Of a DNA stretch of 64,000 bases, positions 33,241-44,638 are shown one piece after another. How positions within the stretch are numbered: position 1 is the stretch's first letter; each line of letters opens with the position of its first letter. The translations under genes and the position numbers were made by a program. The stretch lies in contig CM066988.1 in NCBI GenBank assembly GCA_033977485.1, positions 32,360,001 to 32,424,000 of the forward strand, in the 5' to 3' direction. Under the pieces are notes generated by a model that was not told where the DNA came from, did no database searches, and saw only the letters and a program-made list of their open reading frames with translations. The stretch is from Hydrangea macrophylla. Lineage: Eukaryota; Streptophyta; Magnoliopsida; Cornales; Hydrangeaceae.

Positions 33241-36200
33241 CATATGTGATTAAAGTAAGTTTTATAAACGGATACTTCAAACACTTGGTGCATTGATTCT
33301 GGTGCGACTAACCATATCTGTAATTCATTACAGGGGTTCAAATCAACCAGGAGGTGCAATGATGGGGAGATCGTACTTACTCTAGGTTCTAGTGCAATCG
33401 TATCTGCGATTGCTCATCAGATGTACTTTACGTCCCTTCAATGAGATGTAATTTAATTTCAGTTTCAAATTTATCGAATAATGGCTATTCTTTTCATTTT
33501 AGAACTGAAGTTGTGATTAAAAGAAATGGTTCTTTTATTTGTTCTGGTATTAAATCAAATGGTTTGTATGTGATTACTCCCAAGATTTCTAAAGATTCTT
33601 ATAAGGAACTTAATAACGCAGTGGTAACTGTACAATCTAAAAGAAAGGAACCTTCCACTAATCCAACAAAGCTTTGGCATATGAGGCTTAGCCATATCAA
33701 TCTAAATAGGATTGGCAGACTAGTCAAAGAAGGGGTCTTAGGCAATTTGGTTCTAGAACCAATGGAAGTCTGCGGGTCTTGTTTAGAGGGTAAGATGACC
33801 AAAAGGCCCTTTCCCTTTCCTGCAAAGGGCAATAGGACCAATGCATTGTTAGAATTAGTTCATACTGATGTGCGTGGACCAATAAATATTAGAGCAAGGG
33901 GTGGTTATGAGTTTTCATTACATTTATTGATGACCACTCTAGGTATGGATATGTGTACCTAATGCAGCACAAATCTGAAGCCTTTGAAAAGTTCAAAGAG
34001 TTTAGGGTTGAAGTGGAGAAGCAATTGGGCACACATATCAAGGCCATTTAATCTGATCATGGTGGCGAGTACCTCTCTAATGAGTTTATTGATCACCTTG
34101 TACAAAATGGGATTCTGTCACAGTTGACTACACCTGGCACGCCTCAGTAGAATGGTGTAGCAGAGAGAAGGAATCGCACTCTTTTAGACATAACTAGGTC
34201 GATGATGAGTTATTCAGAGTTACCTTTATTCCTTTGGAATTATGCTTTAGAAACCGCCACATACATACTAAATCTAGTACCAAGCAAATCTGTTCCCAGG
34301 ACACCATGGGAGATGTGGATTGGGTACAAGCCTTCTTTGCAACATCTCTGGATATGGGGGTGTCCGATACATGTGTTGAAAGGAAAGATGAGCAAGTTGG
34401 ATTCTAGATTGAAAGTATGTTACTTCGTAGGGTATCCAAAGGGTACTTATGGATGGTATTTTTATGATCCAAGAGAACAGAAAGTGTTTATTAGTACAAA
34501 TGCTATTTTCTTGGAGGATGATTATATCATGAACCATAAACCTAAAGGAAGAATAGATCTAAGAGAGATAGAATGAGAGCCCTCAGTCCTACCCGTAGTT
34601 GATAACGATGTAAATCAAGAAAATACCACTTCTTCACCCATTTTTGCACCAGTACCTGATCATAGTGGGAGAATTATCAGCAGATACATGTTCTTAGGAG
34701 ATGTTTTTGAAGCTGTCTCCATAGAATCTGAATCTGATCCTGCCACATACGAGGAGGCAATGACTGATGTTGATTCAGCTCATTGGGTTAAAGCTATGAA
34801 GGTTGAATTGGAATCTATGGATTCGAATCATGTCTGGGATCTTGTAGAACTTCCAGCCAATATTAAACCCATTGGCTGTAAGTGGGTCTACAAGAAGAAA
34901 AGATGATTTGATGGAAAGGTTGAGACCTTTAAGGCCAAGCTTGTAGTGAAAGGTTATACTCAGAGGGAGGGCATTGACTATGAGGAAACCTTCTCACCGG
35001 TAGCCATGCTCAAGTCCATCAGAATACTCTTATCTATTATTGCATGCTTAGATTATGAGATCTGGCAGATGGAATTCATGACTGCATTCTTGAATGGCAA
35101 TCTTGAAGAGGACATCTATATGTAATAACCAGAAGGGTTCATAGCTGGTTAGAAAGGTAACTTGGTATACAAGCTGCAAAAGTCCATTTATGGACTTAAG
35201 CAGGCATCCAGGAGTTGGAACATTCATTTTGACCAAGCAGTCAAATCATTTGGTTTCATACAGAATCTAGATGAACCTTGTGTATACAAGAAGTGTGAAG
35301 GGAAAGTGGTGGCTTTTCTTGTGCTCTACATTAACGACATTCTACTAATTAGGAATGATGTAGCAGCATTGTCAACGGTTATGGTTTGGCTAGCTAGTAC
35401 TTTTGATATGAAGTATCTAGGAGAGGCGAGCTATATTCTTGGAATAAAGCTTTTTTGGGATCGTAACCGAAGGATAATGGAATTATCTCAAGCTGGTTAT
35501 ATCGATAAGGTGCTAACTAGGTTTTCAATGGATAATTCAAAGAAAGGTTTGTTACCTTTCAGACATGGTTTAGCATTCTCCAGCGACTAGTGTCCAAAAA
35601 CATAGGAGGAGAGGAATCGCATGCAGGAGTTCCTTATGCTTCGGTAGTGGGAAGTCTCATGTATGTGATGTTATACACTAGACCAGATATCTGCTTTGCC
35701 ATTGGCATGGTTAGTAGATATCAATCAAATCCAGGTCCAGAGCACTAAACAGCCGTTAAGCACATTCTTTAGTACTTGAGAAGGACTAAAGATTACATGC
35801 TTATGTACGGTGGTAGTGAGTTAATTCCAGTGGGATACACTGACTCGGACTTTATGTTAGATAAAGATTTGAGAAAGTCAACATCCGATCATCTCTTTAC
35901 CTTGGTGGTGCTGTCACTTGGAGGAGCATTGAGCAGAAATGCATTATAGACTGAACTGCAAAAACTGAGTATGTGGCCACTTGTGATGCCACAAAGGAAG
36001 CTGTTTGGCTCAAGAAGTTCCTTATGGAGCTCAAAGTGGTACTAGTGTCGCTATCACCTGTTACACTTTATTATGATAATAGTGGGACAGTGGCTCAGTC
36101 CAAGGAGCCAAGGAACCATGGAAACGGAAAGCACGTAAAGCGAAAATATCATCTTATCAAAGATATTGTTCAACGTAGAGATGTGACTGTCACCAAGATT

Positions 36201-36250
36201 GCCACCGCGGACAATCTTGCAGATCCATTTACAAAGGCCTTGCCATAGAA
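33241..36250 (+). pseudogene. pol: Element C pol: protease, integrase, RT, RNase H (broken)
   Basis: The protease motif TWCIDSGATNHIC lies near 33290. The integrase finger is LWHMRLSHINLNRIGRL...CGSCLEGKM (33670-33790), and the catalytic core spans 33860-34260 (HTDVRGP, SDHGGEY, NGVAERRN) with stops. RT covers 34760-35420 (WVYKKKR, YIYGLKQASRSW type) with the active site YIND instead of YVDD/YIDD (Asn codon 35333-35335). RNase H runs to about 36247 (EYVATCDATKEAVWLKKFL, NGKHVKRKYHLIKD, NLADPFTKALP). The order is Ty1/copia. It is heavily decayed; the lineage within copia was not assigned. Confidence 0.88.
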
Positions 36251-36310
36251 GCTCTTTGATCGTCATCTAGATAGTCTAGGTCTTAGATGTAATCCTGTAT
36301 GGTTGTGAGT

Positions 36311-36323
36311 GCAAGTGGGAGTT
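36311..36323 (+). other. PPT of element C
   Basis: gcaagtgggagtt directly precedes the 3' LTR start TGTTGGG at 36324. Confidence 0.7.
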
Positions 36324-37817
36324 TGTTGGGTTTGACCCCTCAATGCATTACTTTATGTATGAGACATTTACATTTTAATATATGGATATCAACTTTACAT
36401 TTCTTTGTGTATGTTTCTTTCATGAGATGATTGTTAATCCTTAAGTATCATAGTAAGTAATTCGTGTGTGTATAAGATGCATACAAGTGAGATACGAATT
36501 ATTATTCTTTGATACTTAGAGCTTGTCATAGTGGATGATGAGACTGGACATCTCATTAGGTTTACAATGTAGCATGATTAACTACCATTGGATGGAGTGA
36601 TTAATCTCAATCACTATAGTGTAACTCTTACTAGTGCTTATAGTGCATTGACAGACCTGAGCTTTCCTATTAACACTCAAGACTATCAAACAGCCGATAG
36701 GAACCATAACTTGTATAAGGTACCTGTTATTAATCTTGAGACGATTATGGACACAAACTGTGGATATGGCTGCTTTGACTTACCAATCAGTGAGGTCTAT
36801 AAAAGATCAACACATGGGTATCTTGGGTATGTCATGTTCACAGAGTTGTGAACATATATTGTCAAGATAGAATCTACCCTCTGATTCAGAGTGAGCATTC
36901 CCTTAAGAATGTCACCAAGTTGATTACTGAGAATTGCAGTCTTATTGATAAGTAGTTATCAACATGTTTGGTAATCATGAGAGGTGAATGGGACTCAAGG
37001 AATACAAGAAGTGTTCATGATTCAGGTTGACAGTAATAGTTATCCCACTACCTGAATATGATTATAAATGCTAAAGGAAGAGGGACATTAGTACACCATA
37101 CAATTCTAGTTATCGCTTCAGATATATTCTTTTGCGTTGGAGTTCAGTCATCATTTTATAGTAGAGTAAACGTTAACTGACCAGTTAGTTTGTTTGCTGA
37201 TCAAATTGTTTGGTCATAGGAATTAACAACTGGTCTGAGCCAACAATAAAGAGCCTAGGAGGTCCTACTCTTAGCTCCACTAGGATGCTTGGAAAGGCAC
37301 AAGAGGATCTTGTCATAACAGGTTTGATCGATCGAACAGGTTTCAATCGATTGAAGTCTAGGCAGGTTCAAGCAATCGAAAGTAGTTCGATCGATCGAAA
37401 GTTTAATCGATCGAAGCCACTTCGATCAGTCAAAGTTAAAGTCAATTTAGGAAATCTATAAATAGGGAAACTGCGTACAGGGTTTAGTAATCGTCATTTT
37501 TCCTACACGAAAGCTGCAGAACCTGGTTAGGGCTTCCCAAGCCTTCTTATCCTCCTTGTTAGAGATCCCACCCTCTCTAGTCTCTCTAGGAAGCATCTGC
37601 AAGAGTTGTAAGGGTGAAGACAACCTAGTAGACGATGCTGCATCACCAAGGTTGAAGATTTCAGAATTGCGTTCAAGACCTGAGGTATATTTCTTCTCCC
37701 TCTTATTAGTACGCATCTATAGATCTAACGGGAGTAGATCCGGGCATACCAATAAATTTTGATAACCCAGTATTTCCACTGCGCGTTTAAAATGATTTTA
37801 AACCAGTTTTTTCTTCA
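36324..37817 (+). repeat. C 3' LTR (1494 bp)
   Basis: It matches 29200-30682 throughout. The palindrome array has six units with centres 37329.5, 37348.5, 37373.5, 37392.5, 37408.5 and 37427.5 (steps 19, 25, 19, 16, 19). It is followed by an intact TATAAATA at 37457. Confidence 0.88.
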
Positions 37818-38108
37818 ATTGGTATCAGAGCCACACTTGTTTGGATCTAGATGCATTTTGGAACACTAGTTTTGATTTGCATGGTAATTTTAGGATTGTT
37901 TTTGAAACTGCATCGTCATAGATCTGTTTCTGCAGTGTTTACGTAGAAAAATACAAATCTGTGATTGCATTAGATGTATGATGGATTCAATCGATCGAAG
38001 TAGTCTCGATCGATCGAACTTCGTCTGTACTCAAGCAATCGAACTAGTTTCGATCGATCCAACTTTGGTTATGTTCAATTGATCGAATGGTGTTCGATCG
38101 ATCGAAAG
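37818..38108 (+). repeat. Second, partial C leader after the 3' LTR
   Basis: PBS TGGTATCAGAGC (37820-37831) and sequence parallel to 30697-30978, including the palindrome array. It ends at gatcgaaag (38108), where Athila integrase sequence resumes. Confidence 0.85.
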
Positions 38109-39068
38109 CTTGGTACAATTTCAAAACAAAATTCTATGCCTTTGAATCCCATAATCATAATCAAAATTTTTTATTATCAGGGCATAGATTTTATGGGTCC
38201 ATTCTCAAGATCGAACAACTGCGAGTACATACTTCTTGGTGTAGAGTATGTATCAAAATGGGTGGAAGCAATACCAACAAGACGAAACGACCACAGAACA
38301 CTAATGTCATTTCTTAAAGAAATATTCTTTCACGTTTTGGAACCCCAAGAGCATTAATAAATGACAAGGCAAGCACTTTTGTAATAGGCCCTTAGAGTCA
38401 TTCCTTAAGAAGGATGGGGCACAAAATTGCCTTAGCCTACCACCCACAAATTAATGGGCAAGCGGAGTTGGCAAATCGATAAATAAAACATATTCTAAAC
38501 AAACGATTACCGTAAATAGGAAAGATTGGGCATATAAGTTAACCGATGCTTTATGGGCATACTGCACTGCATTTAAAACAAATCTGGGAATGTTCCCGTA
38601 CAGGTTAGTGTACGGAAAAGCATGTCACCTCCCTGTCAAGATCGAACATAAAGCATACTGGGTGACACGCTCATTAAACTTTGATGCTAAAGAAGGAGGG
38701 CAACTACGAAAACTCCAACTTGCAGAGCTTGAGGAAATCCGTAGATATGCATATGACTCTACAAGGTTGCATAAAGAGAGTTTGAAGGCTCACTATGATC
38801 AAACCATCATTCGTAAAACATTTGAGCCAGGGCAGAAAGTCTTTCTGTATGAATATCACCTTTACCTCTTCCCAGGAAAGCTCTAATCCCGGTGGACTAG
38901 CCCGTTCATCGTTAAATCTGTCTTTCCACATGGGGCCGTTGAGTTGATAAATCCAACGAATGATGAAAGCTTCAAGGTAAATGGCCAAAGGTTGAAGCCG
39001 TTCTTGGAAAACTTCCAACTAGAAGTTAAGCACATCCAACTGGATGAGCCCAACTACTCAGCGATCTA
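38109..39068 (+). pseudogene. pol: Element B pol, part 2: integrase core and C-terminus
   Basis: It resumes with GTISKQNSMPLNPI and YQGIDFMGPFSRS (first catalytic Asp), YVSKWVEAIPT, then broken frames around the second Asp. [53 protein letters not shown] and the C-terminal SPFIVKSVFPHGAVELINP follow. The stop is near 39068. The zinc finger between FKYC (29199) and here, about 70-80 residues in relatives, is missing. Confidence 0.85.
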
Positions 39069-40455
39069 AAACTCCAAAGAGAGTCCTCAACCTGTTACTG
39101 TAATCTTTTCATTTCTTGCATTTTGTATATGTTCATTTGTTTTTGTTTTATCTTTGTGAGTATGACTTCGATTTTAATCCACTATTCCATATTATCTCTC
39201 TCATCTGCAGGCTATTACAAAATGAAAAATGATGATGTTATAGGGTCAGTGTATTCGATTGGCTCATGGGCTGATTCTAAGTACCAGAACCCCCCAATGG
39301 ACTACTAATGAGATTGCATTCTGTCTTTCTCCGTATCAAAGTCTAGGGGTAGATGATGTAATTGACCTATCCCAAAGGTACATTCCCTACCCACCAACCC
39401 TTCTCGACATCAATCCTTTTAAAAACATGGACTTCCTTGCTGATTTGGAAGAAGAAGAGGAAGGGTATCTTGTCGAGGAGGTAGATGACGAACTCCTGCA
39501 ACATGGGAGAACGATGAGATGTGGGAACTGTGGGATGAGAATGATTTGCAAGATGTCGTACCCGAACACCATAATGATGTCTTCACATTTGTTGATGACT
39601 TCATCAGTATTGAATTGGTTCCATACATCTATATGCATGTAAGCTATTTGTTGTTCAGGCTTCAACGCCCCCTACCTGCTAGTGCACATGGTTCTATCAT
39701 GCCAATAGTGACGTTAAGTCCTGGTCACATCTCATTTTATTTTCATTTTCTTTGTTTGTTCCCTTCATTTGTTTTCTTTCATTTTAATTCCTTTGTTGCT
39801 TTATTTTAATTTATTTTCTGTCCTTTTGTTTTTTATTGTCTTTTTTGTCATTGTCTAGAAAAATCACTATGAATTAGAATCTTCCACCGGTGTTCTTTCC
39901 ACACTTGTTGTTTTATGGGCCTCCCATGAGGTCCCTTAGCACTCTGCTGCGAGAGGGAGAACAACTACGGAGTTATACTCCATTATCCATGTCTCCATGA
40001 CAATCACCTCTCATGAGTGGAATCAATTCCTTGGAGATTCCAGACGTGTTTGATGATATCCTTGCCGCTTTCAGACTATTCTGGGAACGGGAACTATCAA
40101 GTTTGGACGCCAATTTTGAAGATTCGACAAAGTATGAAACAAATGTGGAAGAAGGAGTTTTCTTGTTCGAAGAATAGTGGTCCACTTCAGTTGTATTTCT
40201 TCATTTGGTCAATCTTTTAGCAATTAAAGTGTAATCCTAGACAAAGCGCTATTATTTTTAGTTTTAATTTTAGCTTTTCATTGTAATAAGGTCTAAGTAC
40301 CAATTTTGGGGGGAATAATTTTGCAAACAAATGCTATAACAGTTTTATATTTATGAGAATTTGCAATTATTTATCACGATGATGATCGTTTCTGGCTTAC
40401 ATGTTCTGTGTTGAACTGTTTTTATAATTTTCCTATATGTCCAGATCAGTTTTTG
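39069..40455 (+). other. Element B post-pol spacer with short acidic ORF
   Basis: A frame at 39259-39642 (NMDFLADLEEEEEGYLVEEV...) continues in another frame to about 39809. It is acidic and not recognised. The rest is AT-rich, with a TTTTGGGGGGAA purine tract near 40299. No other feature was recognised. Confidence 0.4.
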
Positions 40456-40468
40456 TCAGTTGGGGGTA
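40456..40468 (+). repeat. PPT-like direct repeat, left copy
   Basis: TCAGTTGGGGGTA, followed by AGGTATTC; the same 13-mer and following AGGTATTC recur at 42856-42868. The pair brackets the internal promoter and post-pol ORF. Confidence 0.65.
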
Positions 40469-40502
40469 CACAGGTATTCTGCTTGAAGGATACCTAGGAT
40501 AT

Positions 40503-40630
40503 TGTGTTCGATCGATCGACCACTTCTCGGTCGATCAAAGTCTTGAACCCTCAAGCGCTTGAACAATGCTTAATCAATCGGCAGTTTGATCGATCAAATG
40601 TTCTCGATCAATTAACCCTTCTATTTAAAC
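40503..40630 (+). promoter_or_regulatory. Candidate internal promoter of element B
   Basis: Six 12-base units (TCGATCGATCGA, TCGGTCGATCAA, TCAAGCGCTTGA, TTAATCAATCGG, TTGATCGATCAA, TCGATCAATTAA) have centres about 40513.5, 40532.5, 40556.5, 40575.5, 40591.5 and 40609.5 (steps 19, 24, 19, 16, 18). A TATA-like CTATTTAAAC (40621) and a pyrimidine-rich stretch (40645-40680) come next. The set closely parallels the LTR promoter of the same element. Confidence 0.6.
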
Positions 40631-40812
40631 GAGGCGTCTTTCAGACTCTTCTTCTGTCTCTCTCCCTCCCTCACACTCTCAAATGCTCGAAGATAGAGAG
40701 AGAGCCTCGGGTGATTTTGTTCTCCCTTCCTCACATACATTAATTGGAGGCCCGGGTCACCCCCAATTCATCACCATCATCTCATCTCCCTCTACACTGC
40801 GCTTAAATAGAG

Positions 40813-41125
40813 GTAAGGTCTCCATGACCCCCTGTATTCATTCTTGTTAAAATCGTGAGGGGGTGACCCCCATTGGTCCTAAGGCTAATTAATCAACGTC
40901 GTAATTGTGTATTTCTCTTTTCCTTTTCATTTTTATGTTTGTTTTCTGTCCCTACATTTTCTTCTGTGCTCGATTGAACAAGAGCTAGGCTCAAGCGATC
41001 GAGCCTAGCCCTTGTTCAATCGATCGAAAAATGTTTGATCGATCAAACACATACAATGTCAGATTTCTTATTTTGTTATGTTTTTCCTCTTTTAATTAGT
41101 CCTATCTTCTCATTTTCTATTTTAG
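40813..41125 (+). other. Candidate leader intron before the post-pol ORF of B
   Basis: Donor ATAGAG/GTAAGG at 40813. Acceptor is a long pyrimidine tract ending TTCTATTTTAG/G at 41125. Length is 313 bases. It contains palindromic units with centres 40975.5, 40996.5, 41021.5 and 41040.5 (steps 21, 25, 19). The ATG of the ORF is 11 bases after the acceptor. Confidence 0.5.
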
Positions 41126-41135
41126 GTTAATTGCC

Positions 41136-42532
41136 ATGAATCCTACAATCGACTACCATAAGGCGAAGCCATTTGATCTTACCATTCCAGATCTGATACC
41201 TGCACATGGTTTCAGAATCCTCTCGACCACTCTTGGTTTACTCGCTTCTTCAGCCACCGCAAGATAATGCTGGACAGACCACTAGAGACTGTCTGTCTTT
41301 CGGCTCTATGGTTCCTAGCCAGGATTCAGGATATGCTATAGTGGTTCCAGATGTTGACCCAAGCCAAAAGGGTCAATATCTCTTGGGTACGAGAGGCCTG
41401 AACCACCATGATCAAGGACCTCACTGCACCATTTACATATCGCTCTTTCTTCCGTGGGCCGGAGATCATATTCAGTCCAGCGACCTAAGCTACTGCTTAA
41501 GGAGTCCCAGAGGAGCCGTAGTGTAATTGTCCTCAACGGTTGGGAGCTCTTGAGACCACTTTTGCCACTATAGTTTGGGAGATTACTGGCGGGTCTGTGC
41601 AGTTCTAGAACGGCGTGTTACTCATCATGGATTGCCACCTGACTAATGACTACCACATGCTTCACTTGGTACTGTGCAACTGTATCTTCTCGACCTCCTA
41701 TCATGAGAAGCTGCCACCGTGGCACGTTCCAGTTCAATATTATGTGGGGATGGGGAAGAGGGTCTGCCTGCCATGCTTATATATTGATTTCTTAGTGTAG
41801 CCCATGTGCTATATTTTTGCAAAGAAACATCTGAAAGGTGCGTGGGCCATTCATAGCATCGTGGCCCATTCTAGATTGCTCCCACTCCCTATAGATGCAT
41901 TTCAGACCTCTTCTAGCCGTTTTGGTGAGACGGTTGCCCGATGCTCAGATGTATAGAAGAGAAAATGCAAAGGAAAAAGTAAAGGGAAGGTCGGAGCGAA
42001 GAAGAAGAGGGAAGGTGGGACGAACACCGAGGGAGCTACTTTAGGGACGCCGACCGAGGCTGAGGAGCAGGATACTAAGGAGGAGGAGGATCCTATTGCT
42101 ATTGTATAGCAGTTTGAGTTAAGATAGCGATCTTAGGCTCAAACCCAGGGAGAGTCGTCATCAGTGTCTCTCTAGACTCTCCACACTTTGCTTATCGAGG
42201 AGAGGGAGGCACGAATACGACTTGAGGGTAAGGTCAACCACTTGACCATACAGCTTGACACACTTTTGGTCTAGTTGGGGGTTGCCCAGCCTTTACATAT
42301 ACCTTCACATCCCCCAGCTGCACCACCCATCTCAGAGCCTTCATCATCTACTCCACCACCTCCACCACCTCTAGTTACGGCTCACCCTTCATCAACTATA
42401 CCTGCTGCCCTGACTGCGAGCGACCTGGCAACTGTTCCAGCGGTTGTTGAGGGTGGAGGTGAGGATGCTCCTGCTTCCCCCATTGAGATTCTTTCTTATG
42501 CAACCGATGATTACCCGATTGCTGTCGATTAG
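41136..42532 (+). pseudogene. Element B post-pol ORF (third ORF, broken)
   Basis: It starts ATG at 41136 (MNPTIDYHKAKPFDLTIPDL), shifts frame within the first 40 codons, and continues with several stops: RKIMLDRPLETVCLSALWFL, TMIKDLTAPFTYRSFFRGPE, CHLTNDYHMLHLVLCNCIF, YFAKKHLKGAW type. A Lys/Gly/Glu-rich stretch follows (41960-42090), then a coiled-coil-like EEREARIRLEGKVNHLTIQL and a Pro/Ser-rich C-terminus to the TAG at 42530. Extra ORFs in this place are known in Athila-group elements (often called env-like). I see no convincing signal peptide or membrane segment here. It vaguely resembles the plant-transposon-protein type ORFs of gypsy elements; low certainty. Confidence 0.5.
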
Positions 42533-44638
42533 TAAATTATGTTAGTACATGAGTGGTATAAGAGTTGTTGTATTTATTTTTCTTTTGTCTTCTCTCTTCC
42601 CTCTCTTGGTACTGTTTGGATATTTTGGGATATTTTGATCATTGTTCTGTACTATTATTGTTTTATTTTCCCATTAATTGGTTATATTGTTATGTATGGA
42701 TCATGTTTTGTAATTATATACTTTTTTATCCTGGTTGTTTGGAGATTGTGTGCTATTTTACAGGATGCTCTGCTGCTTGCTGTCATTGTTTTGTTTCTAC
42801 CAGGTGATACCCATCCATTTTATTTGAAAACCAACTCCTGCAGACATCATTGTTTTCAGTTGGGGGTAGGGGATAGATAGGTATTCACCTGCATTTTTCA
42901 CACTTAGCACCTTGAAATTTTGAGAAACTTCATTAACATACAATCTCAATAAAATATGAGAATTTTGAAAATTTTGAACTTAATGGATAGAATAACTTTG
43001 AACTTTTACTCCTGATTAGTTGTTATTATGCAATGACGCATTCATATTTGTCTCATCCTTTTATGAATTAAGTTCACGTGTTTTCTAGTATCACTAGGAT
43101 GATTGCATGTGTAGACCTTTCATGTATCCAACATCCATGTTCACTAGTTGATAGCTATGTAGAAAATCTAAAAATGAGTTAATATGACTATTGTGCTAAA
43201 AGAATGAGTAGTGGAAACTAATTACCCATAGTGAGTTTTGATCCAATCTTTGTTTCTGAGAGAATTGTCACATAAACTTGAATTGTTTTTCTTGATTATA
43301 CTTATAAAATTCATTGAGCTAGTCTCAATAGTCTTTCATTTTTGGCTGCTTATCAGAGGAGAACATTCAGGATCTACCAACCAAACTCAATAAACACCGA
43401 AGTGCTAAAACTGAGGAATTAAGAAAATGATTTAAGCCATCGTTACCCATTCCCGAATCTATACATATCCCTTTACCTATATTCAAAAATTGTTTCGCTT
43501 TTAACCCCACACTGATTCAATATTGCCAATTCTATTACAAAAATACAAACTCCTAATCTTATACCTTGACCCTAATGGACCCTATTGCGCATCTAATATG
43601 AATAAACTGTCAAAGTATGTGATTGGAAGAGAGTAGTTGTGGGAGTTGTTGCATCGTATTAAAAAAAAGAAAAAAAAGTTATGCAAAGAAATTTTTGAAT
43701 GTGAAAAGGAGCATATCAATATATAAAAAAAGAAAAAGAAAAGAATATGCAAGAATGGAAGTCGGTTGGAGAAGTGAAAAGAGTTAAATGAGAGGATGGT
43801 CTTCATCACATACTAAGACGCACATTCTCTCTCTTAGCATCTTCGGCTACAATATAAAAACCAAAAATTCAAAGTCTTAATGATTCTTAACGATTTAGTT
43901 TGAATATGAACGTGTGAATTGAGTTATCTATGGTATTTCGCTCCTCTAGTAAGTAGTATCCTATTCATGAGACTGTACACTCTAAACATCCGTTTTCATA
44001 GAGTCAGCTATGAAAGCATTAGTATCCAAACTATCCCTCCTATCAAAGCTTTCATACCATGTGAGATCATTCTTAAGCAAGTTTCTGTGAGATGTTCTTT
44101 TATGAGTATGACCAATGCGTGTATTGAGTTGAAATTAGAAGTTCAAAAGGTACGATAGTCTAAATAACTCTAAACAAGGTTTGATGTGTGGCTGTTAACT
44201 TCACATACACACACACATGGATGCATGAATGTGATACATATGTTATATCTATCTTGGAAGCCTGAGGAGCATGTGGATTTCTTTCATGGTTTGATTGAGA
44301 TTAATGTCTTTATAGAGCTGAGTTTGCAATTGAACGGGAGGGAGTGTTAAAAGTTTTTCTTTATCTCTTTGAACTTAAATTTAAGAATTTTGTGGGTATA
44401 TTCATTGTAAACCCTCACAAGACACCACTCGTCTACTAGGGGGAACCTAGGGGTTTAACAGATTGTCGCATTTGCTAAATGCAATCACGATTCCTACAAA
44501 AGTGAGTTAGGAAATCTCTTTCTATTTAGGTTAGCTTATTTTAGTATATTTTGTTTTCATTTAGTCACTGTAGTTTAGTTTCGCTTATTTTTATTATTGC
44601 TTTATCGTTAGGGACTAGCAATAAGCTAGTTGGGGTTG
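42533..44638 (+). other. Element B 3' untranslated region and PPT
   Basis: AT-rich, no supported ORF. PPT-like TCAGTTGGGGGTA at 42856-42868; final PPT-like agctagttggggttg just before the LTR start at 44639. Confidence 0.6.

Larger units (their letters stand above)
29200..38108 (+). mobile_element. Element C: Ty1/copia retrotransposon with extra partial leader
   Basis: LTRs TGTTGGGTTTG...TTCA lie at 29200-30682 and 36324-37817. The first is followed by PBS, gag, protease, integrase, RT and RNase H (integrase before RT marks Ty1/copia). The second LTR is followed again by a PBS and the first 290 bases of leader, ending at 38108. This LTR-body-LTR-partial-body order is what a deleted tandem array would leave. 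The Athila sequence resumes at about 38109, with the integrase HHCC finger missing. Confidence 0.88.

Noticed and set aside
38079..38357. Novel ORF starting in the palindrome array
   Set aside because: Its first codons lie in the C leader and only by chance run in frame into Athila integrase sequence.
43582..43809. Phe/Ser-rich minus-strand frame with possible membrane segment
   Set aside because: It is low-complexity antisense of A-rich 3' untranslated sequence of B, with no conserved motif.
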